Shown here: piece by piece, positions 26,670 through 35,900 of the stretch
Layout: each line of letters begins with the position of its first letter
Numbering within the stretch: the stretch's first letter is position 1
Assembly (NCBI GenBank): GCA_964352735.1
Contig: CAYGTC010000016.1
Coordinates: 1 to 64,000, forward strand
Source: NORP309 sp964352735
GTDB taxonomy: Bacteria > Pseudomonadota > Gammaproteobacteria > Xanthomonadales > Marinicellaceae
Length of the DNA: 64,000 bases
Direction of reading: 5' to 3'
Position numbers and translations under genes: made by a program
Notes under the pieces: model-generated
What the model was told of the DNA's origin: nothing
The model's database searches: none
What the model saw: only the letters and a program-made list of their open reading frames with translations

Positions 26670-27799
26670 ACTTCTATGATTATTTTAAACATATGGGAAA
26701 TGAAATTACAGCCAAGTGGAAAGTACATGACTATAAAGAAGACACATTGCCAGATGTAGCAGAGGAGTACTTTACAAATAATGCAATACATGAAGATATA
26801 GATGTTTATGAATTGCTTCTTTATATGTCTAAGCCTAATGATTTAGCACCCATCCAATCTTTTTATAATTTTAGTGACTTACCCATAAATGTATTCAAAC
26901 ACCAAAAATTTTTTATTGAAGTTTTATTTTGGTCAAATGGAACCACTACCACTCACAATCATGCTTTCTCTGGATGCTTTTATGTGGTGCATGGTCAATC
27001 ATTAAATATTGAGTATGATTTTAAAGAAAAAGATAAAGTAAACTCAAAATTTAGAATTGGTGATTTTTCTATTAATGTGGCTGAGCACCTTAAAAAAGGA
27101 GATTTTAGAAAAATTAAACAAGGGACAGGACTCATACATACGGTTTTTCATTTAGATAAACCATCAGTGAGTTTGGTTGTTAGAACATATCAAAATCAAG
27201 ATGCATTACCGCAGTTAGAGTATCGGTTTCCGTATATAGGTCTTGACCCAGATCAACAAGATGTTTGTGTTGTTAAAAAATTTCAGGCATTGAGTGTTCT
27301 AAGATCAATAAATGCTCCAGAATTTATGAGTCTTTTTGAGCAAGCAATTAATGAAAGTTCACCTGATGAATTATATTGGATTTATAGAGGTTTTGATTTT
27401 GCCAAACTTACTGATGATGAAGCAGAATTGATAAATTCAATAGTTGCTAATACAAAATACGGCAAAGAAATATTAGAGGTGGTCAGAAGAGAAAAAATTA
27501 TAAGACATATGGTTAATTTACGTGCCCAAACTCAAGATACCAAGAGCAGGACAATTTTAGCATGCTTAATGAATTTACCTACAAGAGAGTCAATCATCAA
27601 ATATTTAACAGATAATCAGCAAGGGACATTACATGATAATATTTCAGAGTGGATTACGCTTCTTATGGAAAATTCCTTTATTGGTGAATTGGACCAAAGC
27701 GAGATTAATAATTTATCTCTTAGCATTATAAATGCTGATTTTAGTAATGTTGATAAAAGCTTAATGGGTCAGCCTCTTTTAGAATCTTTTTTTAGATAA
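26666..27799 (+). CDS. Cupin-like protein, possible cysteine-dioxygenase-type tailoring enzyme
   Basis: The N-terminal half (about 60-190) is a cupin barrel. TTTTHNHAFSGCFYVVHG carries H97 and H99, and GTGLIHTVFHLDKPSVSLVVRT carries H158 and H162. The first motif has no Glu at the usual place, as in cysteine dioxygenases and related thiol oxygenases, where three His hold iron. The C-terminal half (about 210-377) is all-helical and unrecognised. The gene is locked into the RiPP operon by a four-base overlap upstream and a one-base overlap downstream, so an oxygenase or binding role on the peptide is likely, but no substrate can be read from sequence. It might instead be a regulator using the cupin as a sensor. 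Confidence 0.62.
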   Translation: MNFYDYFKHMGNEITAKWKVHDYKEDTLPDVAEEYFTNNAIHEDIDVYELLLYMSKPNDLAPIQSFYNFSDLPINVFKHQKFFIEVLFWSNGTTTTHNHAFSGCFYVVHGQSLNIEYDFKEKDKVNSKFRIGDFSINVAEHLKKGDFRKIKQGTGLIHTVFHLDKPSVSLVVRTYQNQDALPQLEYRFPYIGLDPDQQDVCVVKKFQALSVLRSINAPEFMSLFEQAINESSPDELYWIYRGFDFAKLTDDEAELINSIVANTKYGKEILEVVRREKIIRHMVNLRAQTQDTKSRTILACLMNLPTRESIIKYLTDNQQGTLHDNISEWITLLMENSFIGELDQSEINNLSLSIINADFSNVDKSLMGQPLLESFFR

Positions 27800-29175
27800 T
27801 GATAAGTGTAAGCAATAAACCTTTATTAAATTTATTTTTTAATAAGGCCTGTGTTTTTACATTCATCTCAATCTTGGTTGATGCAATCATCGCAGGCTCT
27901 ATGACATATGTCATCCTTGAGTTGGGTCAAGCTGCATCAAATATTGAAGATTTCCATGTATATATACCCTATTTTATTTCAATATTAATCCTATCATTAG
28001 TAAGTAATGTTTCTGTGAATTATTTTATTATATTGTGGGGTACAGTTTCTGTGAACAAATTTGGCAAACAAGCGTCAAGTATTCTTTACTTTAGGCCGGA
28101 TATAGTTACTGACAAATCAGATGAACAAAAAAGAAGTGGGGAATTAAGTGGTCCGGCAATAGAAATAATTCAGGGTACAATAAATTTTATCAGTACATTC
28201 TTTAGAGTGGCATTGTTAGCCTTGGTTAATACTGTAATACTAAGTAGTTATTTATCAGGTTCACTTCTGGTAGTGTTTTTATCTTCGATAATTGTATCAA
28301 TAATTATCATTTTAAAATTTGGTCCAAAACTCACTAAACTTGGTGCAAACTTAGCTAAGACGAGGGGAGCTTTTGGAGGAGTAATGGGCAAAACTTGGTC
28401 AATATTGACACCAGGAGATCAGAAAATTTATAAAATATGGCAAAGAAATTATTTTGTTAAGGTAAACAGATGGATGAGAGCTGCTGTCTTGAATAATTTC
28501 TTTACTTTGAAAGTCCAACTGTTAATACTGCTTATCTGCTACATTCCTTCTGTTTCATTATATTTATATTTGGGTTATAAAGCAGATACGGCTTTAAGAA
28601 TAACCATGCTTGTTGGGCTGCCTAAATTGTTACAAATTATTAATAATTCAGGACAAATTGTTTCAATGGCTGCTGCATTTGGCAGTGTAATAGGTCAATT
28701 GAAAATCATCAAAGGGTGTATTACTTCATCTGATAAAAAATCTTTAAGTGAAAGAGTAAACATTGATGACATTACCATAAATGGGGAAACAAAAAGACTG
28801 GATGTGGAAAGAATAATTGAGCTTTTATCAAAATCACAAAAACAAAGAATTACAATCAGAGGTAAGAATGGATCAGGAAAAACCTCGCTATTATTGATGC
28901 TAAAAGAGCATCTTAAAGATAGGGCTGCTATATATTTGTGGAATCAAGGAGAAATATTCAGTCAATTTAAAAATTATTCTAGCGGCGAAAGTAGGTATTT
29001 AGCGATCAAGAAATTCATTCATAATCGAGATGAAACCTTTTTATTGATAGATGAATGGGATACAAATTTAGATGCTGCTAATCGTGATAGGATTTCTGCG
29101 CTAATCAATGATTGTGCAGCTGAAAAGCATGTGGTTATTGAAATAAGACATTCTGAAAAAAACAATTTTGCATAA
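27799..29175 (+). CDS. ABC exporter, fused permease-ATPase with shortened ATPase domain
   Basis: This is the last gene of the RiPP operon; its ATG shares a base with the previous TAA. Residues 1-310 form a membrane domain with about six helices (for example FTFISILVDAIIAGSMTYVI and LLILLICYIPSVSLYLYLGY). The ATPase part follows with Walker A GKNGSGKTSL near 356, signature SSGESRYL near 394, Walker B FLLIDEWDTNLD near 413 and a switch His in IEIRHSEK. Only about 30 residues separate Walker A from the signature, against roughly 90-100 in normal ABC ATPases, so the Q-loop and most of the helical subdomain are missing. It may serve as an inner-membrane exporter or immunity transporter for the peptide. 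Confidence 0.78.
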   Translation: MISVSNKPLLNLFFNKACVFTFISILVDAIIAGSMTYVILELGQAASNIEDFHVYIPYFISILILSLVSNVSVNYFIILWGTVSVNKFGKQASSILYFRPDIVTDKSDEQKRSGELSGPAIEIIQGTINFISTFFRVALLALVNTVILSSYLSGSLLVVFLSSIIVSIIIILKFGPKLTKLGANLAKTRGAFGGVMGKTWSILTPGDQKIYKIWQRNYFVKVNRWMRAAVLNNFFTLKVQLLILLICYIPSVSLYLYLGYKADTALRITMLVGLPKLLQIINNSGQIVSMAAAFGSVIGQLKIIKGCITSSDKKSLSERVNIDDITINGETKRLDVERIIELLSKSQKQRITIRGKNGSGKTSLLLMLKEHLKDRAAIYLWNQGEIFSQFKNYSSGESRYLAIKKFIHNRDETFLLIDEWDTNLDAANRDRISALINDCAAEKHVVIEIRHSEKNNFA

Positions 29176-29280
29176 AAGACATAGAGCAATAAAAACACAA
29201 AGCCTTATGAAAACTTGTCAGATTCGGCAATGCTCAATTAAATTACATGATACCATTGATTTCGTGTGAAAAAATCTAAT

Positions 29281-30657
29281 TTAAGCTTTTCCCCCATAAG
29301 TACTCAATGTAAATTGAATGATTTTTTTTACATCTGCATTTAACAAATGTTGATAGTTATTAAATAACTGTAATAGGCTTTCAATTTGAGTGTTTGATGG
29401 TTGAGTTAATTTCCGGTTGAAATTTTTGTGCCACAAATGTGCCTCATCCTCAATGAGTTTTTGCGTAATTGTGTATTCTTCACTCAGTAAGTTTAAAATA
29501 AAAATCAAGCGTTCCCACTTGTTCATTCTATAGAAAATATTGGCATATAACTTCAATGAATTATGATGGTTGTCTGATGAAATCAGAGTTAACATTTCAT
29601 CAGCAGATAAGGCCATATTAATTGTACTTGCCAGTCTCGATGCTTCTTTTACGACTTTTGGTGAATCATCAATTAAGTACTGTTTGAGAATAGTGCTTGC
29701 GTCTGATTTCATCAGTTTGGTTATGCTTGTCAAAGCATACCTGCGAATGGAAGGAAAAGCACTGGTGAGTTGTGTTTTAATGAGTTGTGCACTGTCTGTG
29801 TCATTCAATTCTCCCAACCCCCATATGGGGTAACAAACCTTGGCCAACGATTCTGAGTTCAGATGATCAATATAAAGATTTTTACTTTTTATACGAGGTA
29901 AATTGTTGATTGCAATACGCCTGATTGATTTGTGTTTATCAAACAAAAAATTTTTCAAAGCCTGTTCACTCAGGCCATTGTGGATAAATTGTCTTAATGC
30001 AAATCTTCGGACAGGCATGAAATCATCTTTAATGGCGGTTTCTAGGGCCTTTTTTTGTGATTTTTTATCAATGACATCAATCAAATAACATGATTTTAGA
30101 CGCACTGAAACATTGCGACTACCTATTCCAAGAAAGAGTAATTCATGATTATTAATTAATTTATTGTCCAAGACCAATGAAAAACATAACTTTGATACTT
30201 TTGAGTTTTCGCTGTTAATCCCAGCGATTAAATGGTGATTGTTTTCCTCTGAAATGAGGAATCTCTCAATGGCATGAATAAAATCATCATGATTTTCTCG
30301 ACCACAATTTTTTAGATGATAAATATCTGGTAATACTTTGATGAAATCTTGTGTGTATTGAGTCGTGGTTAAATTGAGTATGGCTTTCTTGGCAGCTTTA
30401 CGAACTTCTTGCACCCAGTCATTACATCTCGAGATAAGCGCTGAAATAATATCAGGATGTTCTGATTGCGCTAACCAGGTGATCGCTTTCTCTCTGGTAT
30501 AACCATCCCAATGATTTAAGCGATCAATAATGTCCCTAATGGAATGAACATCAGAATTGGGACTGATTTTTCGATTGCTAGTGTGGGTATTTTTTCGCGA
30601 ACGAAATTTATTGATGAATTTGGTGATCAGTGAGTTTCTTTGTTGTTTTTTCTCCAT
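29281..30657 (-). CDS. HEAT-repeat protein
   Basis: This 458-residue cytoplasmic protein consists of helical pairs of the HEAT/PBS-lyase repeat type. Recurrent units include HPDIISALISRCNDWVQEVR, VRKAAKKAILNL, VRLKSCYLI, SIRRIAINNLPRI and SIRRYALTSITKLM. Such proteins act as scaffolds. No catalytic motif is seen. The N-terminus is basic (about 30 residues rich in Arg, Lys, Asn) and could contact nucleic acid or membrane. It is transcribed alone, convergent with the RiPP operon. No ribosome site is visible, and a promoter-like sequence at 30665-30692 would start transcription almost at the ATG, so a leaderless message is possible. Confidence 0.82.
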   Translation of the reverse strand: MEKKQQRNSLITKFINKFRSRKNTHTSNRKISPNSDVHSIRDIIDRLNHWDGYTREKAITWLAQSEHPDIISALISRCNDWVQEVRKAAKKAILNLTTTQYTQDFIKVLPDIYHLKNCGRENHDDFIHAIERFLISEENNHHLIAGINSENSKVSKLCFSLVLDNKLINNHELLFLGIGSRNVSVRLKSCYLIDVIDKKSQKKALETAIKDDFMPVRRFALRQFIHNGLSEQALKNFLFDKHKSIRRIAINNLPRIKSKNLYIDHLNSESLAKVCYPIWGLGELNDTDSAQLIKTQLTSAFPSIRRYALTSITKLMKSDASTILKQYLIDDSPKVVKEASRLASTINMALSADEMLTLISSDNHHNSLKLYANIFYRMNKWERLIFILNLLSEEYTITQKLIEDEAHLWHKNFNRKLTQPSNTQIESLLQLFNNYQHLLNADVKKIIQFTLSTYGGKA

Positions 30658-30664
30658 GTTAATT

Positions 30665-30692
30665 AATATACTATAAGCGAATATTTTGTAAA
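30665..30692 (-). promoter_or_regulatory. Candidate sigma-70 promoter for the HEAT-repeat gene
   Basis: On the minus strand TTTACA (30692-30687) and TATATT (30670-30665) are separated by 16 bases. The start point would fall about at the ATG at 30657, implying little or no leader. Confidence 0.35.
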
Positions 30693-30737
30693 GGGCTCTT
30701 CAGATAACTATCGTCAATATATCAAACAGATTATTTT

Positions 30738-31112
30738 ATGATTCTAACCAAAATACAACTTATTTCACTAGTACTGTTGATGCTAATTTCATGTACTCAA
30801 AGAAGATATATACCATTTGATGCCACAGAAGTTCAAAAGATAAATGATTTTCATTATGTTTTGAGCAAAAGTCTTATGAACAATGAAGATAAGCTTGATG
30901 GTTATATTGAAGATTATTTGACCGCATTGATTACAGTTGATGCGGTTAACATTTGTAAAGGTAAGGGACGTTTTGTTTTGATCAACAAAACATTGACAGA
31001 TGGAATCAGGTGGGCAGCACATGGTGTATCTGAAAGAGAATTAAGAAGAAGTAACTTTGAATGGGGAGGGTATAAAAATATCACCATTGAAATCAAATGT
31101 GAAACCCGGTGA
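30738..31112 (+). CDS. Small lipoprotein, 124 residues
   Basis: The N-terminus is a lipoprotein signal: basic start, hydrophobic LISLVLLMLIS, then Cys in the lipobox L-I-S-C near residue 19. The mature part is about 105 residues, mixed alpha/beta, with two Cys that could pair (NICKGKG and IEIKCETR). No family was recognised. It is divergent from the HEAT-repeat gene and convergent with the phosphatase-family gene, whose end lies five bases away. It is probably a periplasmic membrane-anchored protein of unknown role. Confidence 0.68.
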   Translation: MILTKIQLISLVLLMLISCTQRRYIPFDATEVQKINDFHYVLSKSLMNNEDKLDGYIEDYLTALITVDAVNICKGKGRFVLINKTLTDGIRWAAHGVSERELRRSNFEWGGYKNITIEIKCETR

Positions 31113-31116
31113 TTTT

Positions 31117-32097
31117 TTACTTCTTTTTAATATCCATCAAACCCAACGTAACAACCAATGGCAAATGATCGGAGCCAATATCATGACCAACGCTAATGTC
31201 CTTAACAGTAAAATGCGGTGAGACCAGACAATGATCAATCGGGATCATAAACGGCAATAATTGTGTTGGCCATGTGGGCAGCAGGCCAAAGCCTTGTCTG
31301 GCATTGCGCAAATGGGTGTCTTTGGTTAAAGTTGAATAATCGTTTGAGAACATGGTGATATTGAAATCGCCAATCACGATCAATGGGCCTTGATGATTGC
31401 GGCTAAAGTCAGCGATCTCATTGATGTGTTCATTTCGTGCATCGAAATAGGCTTCGCCAATCGGTGGCAAAGGGTGGGTGGTGATGACGGTTATGGTGTG
31501 TCCAGCCACAGAAAGATTGGCTTTGATACTGGGCAATTGCCAAGAGCCTGAGTCGAATTGTTGTATGGATGTAAAAGGGCGTTTACTGAACAGTGCGATA
31601 CCAAAATTATCATTGCGTGGGATGCTTAATTGGTGAGGGTAAGTTTGTTTGAGTGTATTGATTTCAGTTAACCACCTTTGATTGACCTCCTGCATCACAA
31701 AGAGATCGGGGTTTTGTTGGTTGATCAGCTTGATGAAATCATCAAATCGTTCATTACTCGAGAGTACATTGCTGTGTAAGATAGTTAATTCTGTTTGGAT
31801 GTTTGCAGATGAACTTGTTGAGTCAGTAAAATACCAGGGAACAACAAACGTAGCATTGATCAGTGCGGCCAATAACAATGCTGAAGCACATTTAAAACTT
31901 TTCAATAGCATAAAAATGCCAGCACAAAAACTGGTAATGATCAAATATTGGAGTTTGAAGTGTGCTAACAATTCCAGATATCTGTGGTATTGATCAAACA
32001 GGCTTGCAATACTGAATAGTAGGGTAAAAGCTGCTCCTACTTGAATTAACCCTAAAATAGATGGCTTTTTTGTTAGGCGTTTATTGTTGATGGTCAC
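31117..32097 (-). CDS. Membrane-anchored endonuclease/exonuclease/phosphatase-family protein
   Basis: Three hydrophobic helices (about 14-33, 47-66 and 70-90) precede a catalytic domain of the EEP fold, which includes nucleases, sphingomyelinases and inositol phosphatases. The metal and catalytic residues are visible: HSNVL near 109, MQEVN near 135, the His in TTHPLPP near 206, GDFN near 243, IDHCLV near 290 and GSDHLPLV near 311. At 326 residues, with an N-terminal membrane part, it matches EEP proteins often annotated as YafD-like. The substrate is unknown, but the topology suggests that the active site is periplasmic. Confidence 0.86.
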   Translation of the reverse strand: MTINNKRLTKKPSILGLIQVGAAFTLLFSIASLFDQYHRYLELLAHFKLQYLIITSFCAGIFMLLKSFKCASALLLAALINATFVVPWYFTDSTSSSANIQTELTILHSNVLSSNERFDDFIKLINQQNPDLFVMQEVNQRWLTEINTLKQTYPHQLSIPRNDNFGIALFSKRPFTSIQQFDSGSWQLPSIKANLSVAGHTITVITTHPLPPIGEAYFDARNEHINEIADFSRNHQGPLIVIGDFNITMFSNDYSTLTKDTHLRNARQGFGLLPTWPTQLLPFMIPIDHCLVSPHFTVKDISVGHDIGSDHLPLVVTLGLMDIKKK

Positions 32098-32146
32098 TGT
32101 GTTAAATGAAGGGCCTCAATTCAATAGAGACCCTTTGATCTATAGT

Positions 32147-32374
32147 TTAACGCCCTGTTCCATTGTCTGTGGCTTTTATGCATGGCATGCCTGTTCCATC
32201 ACTGTTGCTTCGGACGATGAATTTTTCACCACCAGGTGCTGCACACAATAAGATAATATATTCTGTAGCGCCAGCCTTGTTTGATACAACCGATTGAGAA
32301 GGTTTGTTGCCTTCATCAGCAAAGCAACTGAATGAAGCGATTAAAAGTGTCAATAATGTGAGTTGCGTTTTCAT
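32147..32374 (-). CDS. Small secreted protein, 75 residues
   Basis: A clear signal peptide (LTLLTLLIASFSCFA, cut before DEGNK) is followed by about 55 residues with two Cys (LLCAAPGG and MPCIKATD) that could form a disulfide. AAGGA lies six bases before the ATG on the minus strand. The mature part contains YIILLCAAPGGEKFIVRSN, with no family I recognise. It precedes the phosphatase-family gene on the same strand by 49 bases and may be co-transcribed. Periplasmic location is likely; the role is unknown. Confidence 0.6.
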   Translation of the reverse strand: MKTQLTLLTLLIASFSCFADEGNKPSQSVVSNKAGATEYIILLCAAPGGEKFIVRSNSDGTGMPCIKATDNGTGR

Positions 32375-32927
32375 AATTTTTCCTTGGTTTTTAAAATAAG
32401 TATTGTTTGTGACAATAATTTAGGGTTTTAGGTCCGTTTATTTTCATTAACATGTCTAGCAAAGGTCATTTTATTTAAATCCATATGTTTTAACTGTGAT
32501 TGGCAAGTCTTTAAATCATCGCAATATGTCAAATGAGTTTCTGTTGAAAAAAACTTTATAAATCACCCCTGTAATAATTCAGTGAATAATGATATTATAA
32601 TATTGAGGGTAGGAATTCTTTATTAAATAAAATTGAATCGTTTTAAAATACATTTGTGCTGAGAAGAGGTGAAAATATCTCACCTTTTGTGAATACTTAT
32701 TCGATAAAGGAATCACAGATAGTAACGTTATATGATGGGAGTCAATAATGGATATGCATTCACGGTAATAACTGGATTCAATAAACATTTTCAATACTGC
32801 AAAACTACACTTTAATTAAATCATGAGCCGCATCGTATGTGATGTTTACTCATAACATAATAAAAAGATTATGTCTTTTTAAAGAACATAATTACCCATT
32901 AATTATTAACAAAGCTTTAAGGCTCAG
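32375..32927. other. Intergenic region upstream of the PKS cluster
   Basis: This 553-base AT-rich region must hold the promoter of the polyketide operon. AAAAAGA (32862-32868) and TCTTTTT (32874-32880) form a 7-bp stem followed by further A/T bases, 48 bases before the GTG start. CATAAT/ATTATG pairs around it could be an operator. A minus-strand open frame at 32579-32794 has no ribosome site or domain. No regulator gene or convincing -10/-35 pair was found. Confidence 0.45.
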
Positions 32928-35900
32928 GTGTCACTCATGCGTATGACCAATGGTCAACAAACGGTTTTTTTGTTTTCAGGACAAGGTTCACAGTACCGGC
33001 AAATGGGTAGAAAACTTTACGAAAACAACACGATATTCCGTCAATCAATGCAAGATCTAGATCAGGTTGCGCGCACAATACTTGATCATTCCATACTTTA
33101 TGAACTGTACTCTCCAGATAAAGCAAAAGGAGAGCCATTTGAACAAACAATAATAACGCATCCAGCCATATTCATGTTTGAAGTCTCTCTTGCTAAGGCA
33201 TTGATAGCGGCTGGGGTTAAGCCTTCAGTGGTTATTGGTGTCAGTTTGGGTGAATTTGCGGCTGCGGTTATTGCTGGAACAATTTCAGCAAAAGAGATGT
33301 TGTCAATTGTTATTAACAGCGCTGTTATCATCAATGAATCCTGTCAAAAAGGTGGGATGTTATTGGTTTTGGGTGCAAATGATGTTTTTGAACATCACTT
33401 AAGGTCGTTTGGCTTGTCTTTGGCCGGTACATATTCAGACACAAATTTTGTGGTTTCGGGATCTGATCAGCAATTACAGTTGGCACAACAGGCCATGAAA
33501 ACGTTGAATATCGTTACTGCACGCTTACCCGTAATACATGCATTTCACAGTGATGAGATTTTCAAATGTGCAAGTGCGTTAAAAAAATCAAGTGTTTCAA
33601 CTGAATTTACAGCAGCACAAATACCGTTTTATTCCTGTGAAACGGCCTCCAAAATAAAGCATTTGTCAGCAGAGCATTTTATTAATATTGCTTGCAATCG
33701 GATTCGTTTCCCTGATACAATTTATCAATACTTTGACGAAAATAACAATAAAAATTGTCACACAACATTCATTGATATCGCACCATCAAGCAGTCTTACT
33801 ACCTTAACTCAGGCTTTGTTAGATGATGATATTAATGCTGACTTTAAAACGGTATTTTCTCCCTATACAGATCAATTAATTGACTATAAAGAAGCGTTAT
33901 TGAAGGATAAGTTTATGTTGCCCACTAAAAAAACTGCCTGCATTTTCCCTGGTCAAGGTGCTCAGGTTAAAGGCATGGGAGCGCATTATTTTTCGAAGTA
34001 TTCTGATTACATCGAAAAAGCCAATCATATCTTAGGCTGGTCGGTTGAATCAATATGTTTGAATGATCCGGATGGTTGCCTCAAGGAAACCCTGTATACT
34101 CAGCCATGTTTATTTGTTGTGAATGCCTTGGCTTATTTAGACTACATTGAAACACAATCCAAGCCGGATTTTGTAATGGGTCACAGTCTGGGCGAATACA
34201 ATGCCTTGTTTGCTGCTGGAGTCATCACCTTTGAACAAGGCGTAAAGTTGGTCAAAAAGCGGGCTGAGCTGATGTCTCAAGCCCCAGAGGGTTCCATGGC
34301 AGCAGTGATTGGTCTGTCTGATCAAGAGATTCAAGCTTTACTACAAAACAACGGACTCACAGAGTGTTACATTGCCAACAAAAATTCACCTTCCCAGACC
34401 ATTATATCTGGTCACTCAGGCCAAATATCTGAAGCCAAGGCACCGTTTTTAAAACAAGGTTGTAAGGCTTTTATACCTTTACAAGTCAGTGGTGCTTTTC
34501 ATTCACACTTGATGCAAGAGGCGGCAGATGAATATGCGGAATGTTTAAATCAGATTGATTTTAAACAAGCCGAAATACCTGTGATTTCGAATGTCACAGC
34601 CAGACCGCATGATGACCAATTCGCCTCTTTGTTAGAACAGCAAATCACACAGCCTGTTGATTGGTTGCATGGTGTTCAGTTCTTATTGGATCAAGGGGTT
34701 GATGATTTTATTGAGTTGTCCGATAAAAAAGTGCTGACAAAAATGGTGAATGAAATCAGGCTGCATTGGTCCAAAAACCAAGAAAAAGACCCTGATCAAT
34801 CACAACCACAAGAATCAAATCCAACACTTGATCAGCCGCACAACAACAATTACCCAGAGAAAAACAATTCAGAGCCAAATAACCCAGAAAAAAACAACCC
34901 AGAACCTAAAGTCACAGAACCCATAAATATTAACCACAAACGACGCCAATCCATAACAAGCACAATCGGTGATCCCGCTTTTTTAAGCGATCATCATGTG
35001 CAATTGCCTTATGTCTGTGGCGGAATGGTACACGGCATTGCTTCAGCAGAAATGGTCATCAAATGTGCTCAATCTGGTATTTTAAGCTTTTTGGGCACGG
35101 GTGCGCTGCGTCCTGATCGGGTTGAACAATCGATTATACAGATTAAAGAACAACTGACCAATGATGAAACATTCGGGGTGAATTTATTAAGTGGTTCAAG
35201 AGAAAGTGATAATGTTGCCCTGTTTTTAAAACACAAAATTACCCGCATTGAAGCTGCTGCTTATATCATACCTTCCGAACCGCTGATTTTATATCGCTTG
35301 CGAGGCTTGGCAAGTCACAATGGCCAACTCATCATCAAACACAAAGTATTGGCCAAATTGTCTCGTCCAGAAGTGGCTGAATATTTTTTCGCGCCTGCTG
35401 CTGAAGATGTGGTCAATAAGTTGTTGTCACAAGGCAAGATAACTGCACAACAAGCCGAATTGTCCAAACAAGCCCCTCTGGCAGATGACATTTGTGTTGA
35501 AGCAGATTCTGGTGGGCATACCGATCAGGGCGTGACAGCGGTGTTGCTCCCGGCCATTTTGCAACAGCGTGATGAAGCCATGAAAAAATATGGATATCGG
35601 CAGACTATTCGTGTGGGATCTGGTGGCGGTATCGGAACGCCGTTTTCTGCGGCATCGGCTTTTATTTTGGGTGCGGATTTTATTTTAACAGGCTCGATCA
35701 ATCAGTGCACTGTTGAAGCGGGCACCAGTGATACCGTCAAATCCATGTTGCAGGACATGCGTGTTCAGGACACGGCTTATGCGCCAGCCGGTGATATGTT
35801 TGAGCTGGGTGCAAGGGTTCAGGTTTTGAAGCGTGGTGTTTTTTTTCCTGCCCGTGCCAATCGACTTTATGACTTGTATACACACCATGAATCGATTGAC

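Noticed and set aside
20695..29175. Identity with the darobactin cluster
   Set aside because: The precursor core does not match and there are two extra genes. Only the maturase type and exporter set are alike.
32579..32794. 71-codon minus-strand frame upstream of the PKS operon
   Set aside because: It has no ribosome site, no domain and composition like the surrounding AT-rich intergenic DNA.
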